Origin: Harmonia axyridis
Taxonomy: Eukaryota; Arthropoda; Insecta; Coleoptera; Coccinellidae
Length of the DNA: 64,000 bases
Assembly (NCBI RefSeq): GCF_914767665.1
Contig: NC_059501.1
Location: 34,882,501-34,946,500, forward strand
Direction of reading: 5' to 3'
A program made the position numbers and the translations under genes. Position 1 is the stretch's first letter; each line of letters begins with the position of its first letter. Below are positions 59,801-64,000 of this stretch, piece by piece. The notes beneath the pieces were generated by a model. The model was not told where the DNA came from. It did not search any database and saw only the letters and a list, made by a program, of their open reading frames with translations.

Positions 59801-59907
59801 TAGGCATCAAAATTGAAACCATTCAATTCTATTTGATCCGTCGAAATGTCGACAGGGTCTATTTTCTCAACTTCGTCAGAAAATCTGATAACTTTCTTTT
59901 TCTCCAT
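41614..59907 (-). CDS. FSIP1: FSIP1-like protein gene (seven coding exons)
   Basis: Exons: 59571-59907, 57067-57326, 56884-57010, 56559-56650, 54077-54146, 53825-54015, 41614-41862. All introns are GT-AG and phases run 1,0,1,0,1,0, each consistent across the junction, giving 1,326 nt and 441 residues. The N-terminus is acidic. Residues 265-294 (DFIERNKELAKVGMNFSLSD plus EQKQRLEKIL), 341-359 (YRLSDEHKGRLIGIDSALK) and 385-392 (IDEKLKAL) match, in order and spacing, the conserved blocks I recall from vertebrate fibrous sheath-interacting protein 1 (DFIkRNiELAK…, Y.L…IDiKL.EL, REIDEKLKMM). The protein is mostly charged helix and probably coiled-coil. In mammals FSIP1 was found as a partner of AKAP4 in the sperm tail; a flagellar role here is inferred. 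Intron 6 is 11,962 bp and mostly transposons. Confidence 0.85.
42369..42700. repeat. Solo LTR
   Basis: A 332-bp LTR with ends TGTAACG and CGTTACA, flanked by the 4-bp duplication CTAC (42365-42368 and 42701-42704). That is the Ty3/Gypsy target size. It has a TATA box (42476) and several AATAAA signals near 42562-42655 in plus orientation. No primer site or matching second LTR follows, so the interior was lost by LTR-LTR recombination. It lies in FSIP1 intron 6. Confidence 0.85.
42476..42482 (+). promoter_or_regulatory. TATA box of the solo LTR
   Basis: TATATAA within GAGCGGTATATAAGCAATCG, about 110 bp from the LTR start and preceded by a GC-richer U3. Orientation agrees with the downstream AATAAA signals. 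Confidence 0.6.
42705..45471 (+). pseudogene. LINE (non-LTR retrotransposon) remnant, split
   Basis: The clearest part is 45352-45471, reading RWRDDIKEIAGNQWMKKARD, then RKTWNSLEEAYIQHWMSNG and a stop. This is the characteristic C-terminal tail of insect LINE endonuclease-reverse transcriptase proteins (RW.DDIk..AG..W...AqDR..W..LeEAYvQqW). The left part, 42838-43450, has broken charged frames (KELLEEMRDKNN, ERISHMG, later a lysine/glutamate-rich run) that could be ORF1. A C-x-C…H…C-like piece near 45115 may be a Gag-type knuckle. Foldback element A copy 2 (43464-45009) sits between the parts. The tail is secure. That all parts belong to one element is inferred. Confidence 0.6.
43464..45009. 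mobile_element. TA-flanked foldback element A, copy 2
   Basis: A 1,546-bp relative of the 25419-26907 element with the same CAGGGTGGGCAAATAAGCGA ends, TA on both sides (43462-43463 and 45010-45011), two long inverted arms and central units with CATAACTCCAGAACGCCTGA. The outward-reading 83-codon frame is again open in both arms (43615-43866 minus, 44606-44857 plus). It lies in intron 6 of the FSIP1-like gene, inside the LINE remnant. Confidence 0.85.
45737..46534 (+). repeat. 5' LTR of the Gypsy element
   Basis: Starts TGCAACG and ends CGTTACA, so the termini are near inverted repeats. It contains a four-unit 27-bp tandem repeat at 46007-46124. No strong TATA box was pinned down. The 3' copy is 7,200 bp downstream at every base. 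Confidence 0.95.
46007..46124 (+). repeat. 27-bp tandem repeat inside the 5' LTR
   Basis: Units begin CCTCCCGTGGGATTAGAACG. Three are nearly identical, a fourth differs slightly (GATTCGAACAAAG), and a partial fifth follows. The same array is in the 3' LTR at 53207-53324. It produces a fortuitous repetitive reading frame that I do not treat as a gene. Confidence 0.9.
46540..46557 (+). promoter_or_regulatory. Primer-binding site (tRNA-Lys)
   Basis: TGGCGCCCAACGTGGGGC starts 5 nt after the LTR and is complementary to the 3' end of tRNA-Lys(CUU), the primer for minus-strand DNA synthesis. The same 18 bases appear on the minus strand at 28590-28607. Confidence 0.9.
46752..47999 (+). CDS. gag: Gag polyprotein of the Gypsy element
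   Basis: 415 residues; the structural protein that forms the virus-like particle and binds element RNA. A helical N-terminal part (1-160) precedes the retrotransposon-Gag capsid-type domain, starting about residue 175 (WNLKKFSGKEPLIPFLELID) with DLFELDAWNWW at about 210-220. The nucleocapsid has a standard zinc knuckle at 347-360 (CWNCRKLGHKYTFC). A second, CFGCGTAGVIKSKC at 368-381, has valine where histidine should be. The first ATG after the leader, about 195 nt past the primer site, is chosen. The 3' end overlaps pol by 109 nt in the -1 frame, and a slippery heptamer lies in the overlap. The gene has no stops or frameshifts. Confidence 0.93.
   Translation: MFVFFDKMINPDFLRAHELAYEVAIRIGKEDVAKTVEQNRKLLRGLLAQERGDRSFTEIQDVYTVSENVKELLLSISDLTDKISKLTPGSNVSDFKRIEDRLSHCSKRLHRILVEDDCEEKQKREVAIKIIELEADFYDCKPTEKCVTSTPTVPSVSVSSHLSSCNKVPVYKWNLKKFSGKEPLIPFLELIDTLKISRGCTDTDLFESASDLFELDAWNWWHNHFVRKTFSNWSELVNALKDTFLHSNYDHILLDEIKSRKQRSGENVSVFITTLESQFHRLTRKVSEREMVDIIRANLQSEFVGALVLRDIDTLSDLNSLCKRVENVLDLNRRKPYSVAQFESITCWNCRKLGHKYTFCKKPRSTFCFGCGTAGVIKSKCFKCSKNAKPGHVLAENMNQPGPSIAAKGNMNQRK
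47891..51220 (+). CDS. pol: Pol polyprotein of the Gypsy element
   Basis: 1,109 residues from the first ATG, though it is expected to be made as a Gag-Pol fusion by frameshifting. Order: aspartic protease with DSG at 98-100; reverse transcriptase with catalytic D340 (SSID) and YLDD at 403-406; RNase H with D555, E594 and D621; integrase with the HHCC zinc site (H744, H751, C781, C784) and catalytic D814, D874, E910. The last two are 35 residues apart, the classic D,D-35-E. A GPY/F-like C-terminal module follows near 1040. The domain order protease-RT-RNase H-integrase defines Ty3/Gypsy rather than Copia. Every catalytic residue I checked is present and the frame is unbroken, so the enzyme set may be active. 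Confidence 0.95.
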   Translation: MFQMFKKRQTWSCSGRKHESARSFNSCQGQYEPKKINVLVDGSQSPKPPKKPPEPPVTTIPSIPSIPQVCPLLERLNDDDRPYLRIRVFNESVLALLDSGSNVSILGSPSLFLLKRLNLPINYDVSFHLTTADGTLQSTLGYVDLPIGLDNLSKNFRVLVVPSISQPMILGMDVIQAFNIKLDFANFSFNTSTLSTAAVHAIKPAEDLTPLQQDGLNEVVKLFRSIGPENEIGRTHLLTHTIKTEGSPIRQRQYPLSPAMQSVLNKEIDEMLELDIIKPVTTTSPWLSPLWLVGKKDGSFRVCFDGRKLNSVTIPDSYPMPLIDSIISKVRNASFVSSIDLKSAFFQIPLDDDSKLKTTFAVQGRGLFCFNVLPFGLNNAAQAMCRLMDMVIGPSLEPYVFYYLDDIIVVTPDFESHLKVLIQLFKRLQEANLTVNFGKCQFCRSSLKFLGFLVDEQGLRTDPDKIKSILEYPVPTNTTQIRRLIGLVGYYRRFLKDFSTVCSPISDLLKGRKKGQPIVWSEEADAAFKRVKQVLTSTPVLASPDFSRRFFLACDASDVGVGSVLFQESDGVEHPIAYFSKSLNKSQRNYTTTEKELLSIVLSIERFRPYIEGTEFTVITDHSSLQWLNSMKNPSPRIARWIIKLSCHKFKIVHRSGSLNTVADSLSRITETAVLDLNTLKPDLWYRNMCGRVEKNPESFPDFRVSGNILYKHIMSRSKLSDNSPEWKIVVPTGNRLELLNKFHDDALAGHFGIFKTLSRLSQLYYWPKMRNSVKSYVRKCKICASCKPDNLPQAGLTGNYRNINFPFQLISADLLGPYPRSKNGNQYVLVITDWFTKFVLVHPMAKATAKGIVKFIENNVFLIFGVPQIMVVDNGVQFISKDFKNLMKNYNVQKIWYNARYFPQINPTERVNKTIVTAIRSFIHENHNTWDQNIHQIAQAIRLARHEVTGFSPSYLCFLRNVPTDGAFFGSISDNAHNNIEIGNKVIDSSFQADNLPELYKTVQSRLFKAYQKNAHRYNLRKRDLRFKVGDRVWKKNFVLSDASNKFSAKLAPKYIPCIVNKVISPLVYNLRGLNGTDLGNFHVKHIKLDLTHDDVSTDFDKTDDNDE
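47906..47956 (+). promoter_or_regulatory. Programmed -1 frameshift signal
   Basis: The heptamer A AAA AAC (47906-47912) is in the correct gag phase for -1 slippage. After a 6-nt spacer a stem-loop can form: CCTGG (47919-47923) with CCAGG (47952-47956) and CATGTT (47925-47930) with AACATG (47940-47945). Slippage places ribosomes exactly in the pol frame. Confidence 0.85.
51221..52936 (+). other. Long non-coding 3' region of the Gypsy element
   Basis: 1.7 kb between pol and the 3' LTR with no convincing gene. It has a 28-29-bp tandem repeat (ATCGTATCTTTGTAGC units, about 51305-51390), a 55-bp repeat (units at 51943, 51998 and 52053), and a diverged repeat of about 120 bp near 52390 and 52515. 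At 51690-51700 TGGCGCCCAAC repeats the first 11 bases of the primer site. A strong purine tract, GGAGAGGGAGGTAGGGAAG, is at 51739-51757, whereas the sequence immediately before the 3' LTR (GGTGAGAGGTGTG) is a poor polypurine tract. Confidence 0.8.
52937..53734 (+). repeat. 3' LTR of the Gypsy element
   Basis: Identical to 45737-46534 over 798 bp. It is followed by the AAAT target duplication. The 27-bp array is at 53207-53324. Confidence 0.95.
53825..54015 (-). CDS. FSIP1: FSIP1-like exon 6
   Basis: Completes residue 296 and encodes 297-359. Acceptor TTTTCCTCAG, donor CTCAAA/GTAAGT. It ends with YRLSDEHKGRLIGIDSALK, one of the family blocks. The donor lies only about 90 bp from the 3' LTR of the Gypsy element. 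Confidence 0.85.
54077..54146 (-). CDS. FSIP1: FSIP1-like exon 5
   Basis: Residues 273-295 plus the first base of 296. Acceptor ATATTTTCAG, donor CAAG/GTGACA. It encodes LAKVGMNFSLSDEQKQRLEK, directly continuing DFIERNKE of exon 4. The 61-bp intron to exon 6 is a normal insect size. Confidence 0.85.
54197..54404. repeat. 104-bp tandem duplication
   Basis: Two nearly identical units in head-to-tail order (each starts CTATTTGTTTGATCAATACT), differing at very few positions. They lie in FSIP1 intron 4 about 50 bp from exon 5. The duplication is recent. Confidence 0.85.
54455..54938. mobile_element. hAT transposon fragment with 8-bp duplication
   Basis: A 484-bp element with ends TAGGGTTGCCAGAT and ATCTGGCAACCCTA, flanked by an exact 8-bp duplication, GTTGTAGC (54447-54454 and 54939-54946), diagnostic of hAT. 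The interior carries a small plus-strand coding relic (RLDVNTVKYELCVYVNINAS then CTNFKDAMSSN) similar to the C-terminus of hAT-family transposases. Most of the gene is deleted. Confidence 0.88.
56559..56650 (-). CDS. FSIP1: FSIP1-like exon 4
   Basis: Completes residue 242 and encodes 243-272, highly basic (EARKRNRKNYNDKDFIERNK). Acceptor TGTTCTACAG, donor AAAGAA/GTAAGT. Confidence 0.85.
56884..57010 (-). CDS. FSIP1: FSIP1-like exon 3
   Basis: Residues 200-241 plus one base. Acceptor GTTTATTTCAG, donor AATG/GTGAGT. A predicted helix (EERAERLEMQKQLMNNIPKD). A 56-bp intron separates it from exon 2. Confidence 0.85.
57067..57326 (-). CDS. FSIP1: FSIP1-like exon 2
   Basis: Completes residue 113 and encodes 114-199. 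Acceptor GAAATTTCAG, donor TTTCGG/GTGCGT. Lysine/glutamate-rich and helical (SVKQFVSEMNVFYNEMSGKL). It is less conserved than exons 4-7 as far as I can judge. Confidence 0.82.
57536..58086. repeat. Outer palindrome split at its centre
   Basis: CACCATAATTTGAACCCCC at the left edge and GGGGGTCAAATTATGGTG at the right, with arms of about 117 bp (including AAGTTTCACGAAATCGACTA and its complement). The arms end in ATGAAATATATA / TATATATTTCAT, where the second foldback element (57655-57965) is inserted. It lies in FSIP1 intron 1. Confidence 0.8.
57655..57965. mobile_element. Foldback element B (TA-flanked)
   Basis: A 311-bp almost perfect hairpin. CAGGGTGGGCAACATATTGA is inverted at the right end, and the arms pair nearly to the centre (CTCTGTGGTACTCAGAATAA pairs with TTATTCTGAGTACCACAGAG). 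TA flanks at 57653-57654 and 57966-57967. The first 12 bases match the ends of foldback element A. Confidence 0.85.
58090..59570. other. Remainder of FSIP1 intron 1
   Basis: No gene found. A GC-rich island at 59195-59290 (contains ATGGCGGATGCGCATATGG and CCGGCCGACGGCCCTGC) stands out and could be an alternative promoter or a repeat. CAGGATGTTTATCAG near 58628 resembles a single transposon end. Confidence 0.35.
59571..59907 (-). CDS. FSIP1: FSIP1-like exon 1 (first coding)
   Basis: ATG at 59907, residues 1-112 plus one base. Donor GTTG/GTAAGT. It begins MEKKKVIRFSDEVEKIDPVD and is strongly acidic (VCEDLDDDDIDRYVMNN). An acceptor-like TTTCCAG lies two bases upstream of the ATG, so a 5' UTR intron is possible. 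Confidence 0.82.
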
Positions 59908-60074
59908 TGCTGGAAATTCATTTTATTTTTAAGAATATTTCATCGAAAACAGAAAAAATTGGAATAAACCTACAAATTTCAAACAATTGTTCGTCAAGAA
60001 TTACTTCTACCTCGCAGAATATCTCAATTCATATGAAAAATAGTATAGGTTTTAAGTATCACGATCAGTATGTA

Positions 60075-61592
60075 CAGTGCATCCCATTTTGGGTGAGACT
60101 GCCAGGTTTCTCGCTTGTTATTTAAGATAGAGCCTTGCGGTTTTCACGTTCCTGTCCTACTTTTTCGTGAAACTCAAGTTGGTCTAATCAGATAACTGTT
60201 TCCGTTCAAGAGATACAGGGCGATTTTGGAAATTGATACTTTTCGGACCCCTCCTTTATCTCCGAAGTTATTAGAAATAATGCTGAGGTAAAAACTACGT
60301 CTGAATCAGAATTCTGCGTAGAATCCAGTGGCGTACTCAATTTTTTTTTTCGGGGTATGGTTTTGAAGATTCAACACAAACCTATATTTTTTTTAATGGA
60401 ACACCCTATATATCATTACTTCGTTGAATTCGTTATTTTTTCCCTTCAAAATGATGTATGATACTATATAGGTAGAATGGTCAGAAATGTTAAAAAAACA
60501 CTAAAACATCAAATAATGATGATTTTTTGTTAATGTGCAATGGATTTCCCATATGAAAAAAAGGTTCAATTGGATAATTTTAATTTGTGATTTTTATAAA
60601 TAGTAGAGTAATCAAACAAAGATAATACACTCATCACTAACATGAAAAACAAAACGTAGGTACCTACCTAATAGCAACAAATAAATAATACAAAAAGTCA
60701 TAAACATTGCATGATATCTTACAGCTTAATCTGTTCAAATTACTGTCCATTTTCCTCTAATACATAATTGACAAAACTTTTCAATACGCCTGACTTTAAT
60801 ATTATAAAAGGGCGGTTTTGTAAATCCTGGAAAACTGCCTCTCTTGATGCACGAAGTTCTTCGAGACTGTTATGTCTTTTACTGTAGTATATTATATGTA
60901 TTAGGTAAAATGGACAGCAATTTGCACAGTTTAACCTGTAAGATATTATGCTATGTTTATGAATTTTTTTATTATTCATTTGTTGCTATTAGGTAGGTAC
61001 CTACGTTTTGTTTTTCATATTACTGATGATTGTATTATATTTGTTTGCTTACTCTACTATTTATAAAAATCACAAATTAAAATTATCCAATTAATCCTTT
61101 TTCTCATATGGAAAATCCATTGCTCATTAACTAAAAATCATCATTATTTGATGTTTTAGTGTTTTTTCAACATTTCTGACCATCCTACCTATATAGTATC
61201 ATATATCATTTTGAAGGGAAAAAAATAACGAATTCAACGAAGTAATGATAAACATGGTGTTCCATTAAAAAAATATAAGTTTGTGTTGAATCTTCAAAAC
61301 CATACCCCGAAAAAAAAAATTGAGTAAGCCACTGGATTCTAGGCAAAATTCTGATTCAGACGTAGTTTTTACCTCAGCATTATTTCTAATAACTTCGGAG
61401 ATAAAGGAGGGGTCCGAAAAGTATCAATTTTCAAAATCACCCTGTATCTCTTGAACGGAAACAGTTATGCAAAATCTGATTAGACCAACTTGAGTTTCAC
61501 GAAAAAGTAGGACAGGAACGTGAAAACCGCAAGGCTCTATCTTAAATAACAAGCGAGAAACCTGGCAGTCTCACCCAAAATGGGATGCACTG
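60075..61592. mobile_element. Foldback element C (TA-flanked), upstream of FSIP1
   Basis: A 1,518-bp unit with ends CAGTGCATCCCATTTTGGGT and complement, TA at 60073-60074 and 61593-61594. The arms are about 700 bp and highly similar, with a loop of about 110 bp (60780-60895). A minus-strand frame of 79 codons (60740-60979) spans the loop, but I recognise no domain. It lies about 170 bp upstream of the FSIP1-like start codon and may include or displace its promoter. Confidence 0.85.
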
Positions 61593-61594
61593 TA

Positions 61595-64000
61595 CGCCTA
61601 TGTAACATAGTACAGCTTTGCTTCCACCGTTTTTTTTTTCCGAAATTCGAAGTTTTATTGTAAAAAACTGGTTATACATTTATGATTCAAAGTACTGTCC
61701 ATCACTGGCCACTACTTTCTCCCATCTTTAGATAGATAGATAGACTAGTTATTTTTCGAAGCGATCCAATTTTGCACTTCCTCATAAGGAAGTGCTAGTC
61801 AGCCAGACCGTGTGCCATTGATCGAAACAAGTGATAGTCCGAGGGAGCAAAGTCTGGAGAATACGGTGAGTGGGATTGGACTTCCCATTTCAACGTTTGC
61901 AAGTATATCTTGACCACTTTCGCATCATGGGGTCGAGCACATGTAATCATCCCATATCAATAATTCCCCTCATGGCTAGCCTCACTTGACTTGACCATTT
62001 GAGTGACGAAAAACATAATAATGATTGAACAACTGTAGATTTGAGACCTTTGTTGTTCGATAAGAGTTGGTTGAAATGAAAGGTCAGGTTTTTTAGAACA
62101 AAACCACTTCTTGGAATGAGGCCGGCTAGTTTCGTTTTCAATCAAAAATCATTTTCAGGGCTAGTCTTAAAATGTTCTGAGTCATGTCATCAAAGGATGA
62201 AAATAAAAACACAATGATACCTCCAAAAGCTTCTGGCTTCACGTCAGTACTTCTTTATATACATTGAGATTTAATTCTCTTCATACGTGTAATATTTTGT
62301 GTGAAAGGAGAAATAAAAAACCGTTTTATAAAATTTACAGTACCTTTCACAAAGTCAGAGTAAAGAGTTCAAGGCTGAAAATGGCTCGCTCCTTCGGTAG
62401 AAAAAGTACCACTCTCATCTCAAATAAAACTCAATATTTCGCTCAGTCAATTCTCCAAAATTATTTGAACAATTTTCGTTACAGAGAAGAAAAATGAAAT
62501 TTCAAGAATTTCATATTTTTTTGTTTTGTTATTTCATTATTAATCGCAAATTTTGAAATCACCAAAGTTGCACTACATGATCGATTACATGATATAGCAT
62601 GTGAAAATTTTATTATCTATAATGTTCTTGATGCCCTGAACTTTCTAAAAACTTTGGAATACAAAAAAAAATTTCATAGAGATGATAGTAGGTACCCTAT
62701 GAAAAATTTTACTTTCTTCTTTATAAATAAGGTACTGTGATGAAGGATAGGAGGTAGAGGAAAAGTTACACATTAATCTGTTTATTGAAAGTATTGAAAA
62801 AAAAAACAAAATTAAACTTCTCAACATATATCCATCTGTTCTATATACATTCAATAATTTCCATGATGGAAGTACCTACGCAGAGAAGCATACATTCAAA
62901 ATGGTCTCCAAGAAATTTTCAAATTGTAATTTTTATTAAAGTAACTGTGGAGGTTTGAAATATAATGAAAGGAATATTCGGTTTTCAACTGTATCTTACA
63001 TAACACTCAAGTTTATGGAACAAAGAATCCTCAATAATAAATAACTCATAATTAAATTAATCATCATGTACTACGTCAAATCAAATTATTTTCGATAAAT
63101 AAGCATCCAAATAATATTTTTTGGATTTTACCAAACAAAATAATAACTTAAAATTTCGTTCTATTTTGTTGTAAAGAAACGTGAAGTAAATGATTATTAT
63201 GATATTAAGTAAATCAATTATAATAATAATACTAAAATTTTATTTTTAATATTTCTCTGAGTAGTGATTCAAATTTTGTACCTCCGATTTCTCAGATTGA
63301 ATCAGAGAGCATAATGATATGTGATAGAAATGAAATGGTGGGGCACAATCACAATCCCAATCCAATAAAACATCGATTCTAAGAAATTTCAACCAACTGA
63401 ATATTCCAAAAAAATTTCGATCTGAAATAACTCTTGTTGGGATGAACGCTTCATTTTTTCAGAATTCTATACCTCATAAAAGGTATTCCAACACAACCCA
63501 TTTCCTCATTTTGATAAAAAATATTTCACTATCAAAACGCTTTCATCTTCATCACTCTAAAACTGTGAGGTACCAGAAAAAAATCCTGTAAACACTCAAA
63601 ATTCGAGTCAAAATTCAGCTATACCTATATCTTATATCTTTCAAACTCTACAGTTTATTTTAGCGGTTCCAATACATGAAGAGGTTGAAGGTAATTCAGA
63701 ATTGGTTTGAGAACCTAATATGCACTATTGTTTCGTTAATAATACGAATTACATTCTTGTAGAATTCAATTTGGATTCATTTTCAGGTTTTTATAAATCC
63801 TGCCAAATAATGATGTCAAGGCATATCCTTGACAACTGTTGTAATGGCGCTAGTTTTTCTTTTGAACGATTCTAGTTTGGGCTGCAATGTGGTAGGAATT
63901 ATGGGTAGGTAAAATTCAAAGATTCTTGAACATCCATAAAAACAGAGGAACTGTAGTTTTCAAAACTGCTGTTCAAATTATAATATAAGTCTTGCCAAAT
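61595..64000. other. Gene-poor right edge
   Basis: No coding exon, RNA or bounded element supported. The part near 61660-61960 has sequence that could be a decayed mariner-type transposase on the minus strand, but the frames are too broken to claim. Confidence 0.4.

Noticed and set aside
1..64000. CRISPR array, prokaryotic operon or prophage
   Set aside because: No regularly spaced identical repeats with unique spacers; introns, LTRs and TA-flanked transposons show a eukaryotic genome.

Overview
The window is AT-rich eukaryotic DNA with short GT-AG introns, an insect-type FoxD forkhead gene, a spliced FSIP1-like gene, and many arthropod-style transposons (Ty3/Gypsy, Penelope-like, Tigger/pogo, Tc1-like, hAT, and many TA-flanked foldback elements). 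I infer an insect, perhaps a beetle. The species cannot be fixed from sequence alone. No bacterial operon, CRISPR array, rRNA or tRNA gene was seen.

Left third (1-16 kb): mostly gene-poor DNA with small hairpin repeats, a tRNA-derived SINE piece, a decayed mariner-like transposase, and a weak, possibly broken minus-strand gene near 3-4.7 kb. An intronless foxD gene (12561-13523, minus strand) lies between two inverted copies (about 1.2 kb each) of an unfamiliar TA-flanked repeat that carries a dozen copies of a GGTCGAGAAC-like motif.

Middle (16-41 kb): a repeat-rich stretch. It holds a TA-flanked element with CAGGGTGAGTC ends, a decayed Tigger transposon inserted in one arm of a foldback repeat, a Tc1 fragment, a 1.5-kb foldback element, a minus-strand LTR-retrotransposon remnant with a perfect tRNA-Lys primer site, two Penelope-like pseudogenes arranged tail to tail, and a short element carrying what looks like the first exon of a YqaJ/SWIM-type gene.

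Right third (41-60 kb): a seven-exon minus-strand gene can be assembled from 59907 to 41614. All six intron phases match, giving 441 residues, and the conserved blocks look like fibrous sheath-interacting protein 1 (FSIP1). Its last intron is about 12 kb and more than 80% transposon. It contains an apparently intact 7,998-bp Ty3/Gypsy element in the opposite orientation (identical 798-bp LTRs, 4-bp target duplication AAAT, complete gag and pol joined by a canonical -1 frameshift signal), a solo LTR with its own CTAC duplication, a LINE remnant, and a second copy of the 1.5-kb foldback element. Other FSIP1 introns hold a hAT element with an 8-bp target duplication and a foldback element sitting exactly at the centre of another palindrome. 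A further 1.5-kb foldback lies just upstream of the gene.

The two host genes are a developmental transcription factor and a putative flagellar/axonemal scaffold protein, with no evident functional link. Almost everything else is mobile DNA at different stages of decay.
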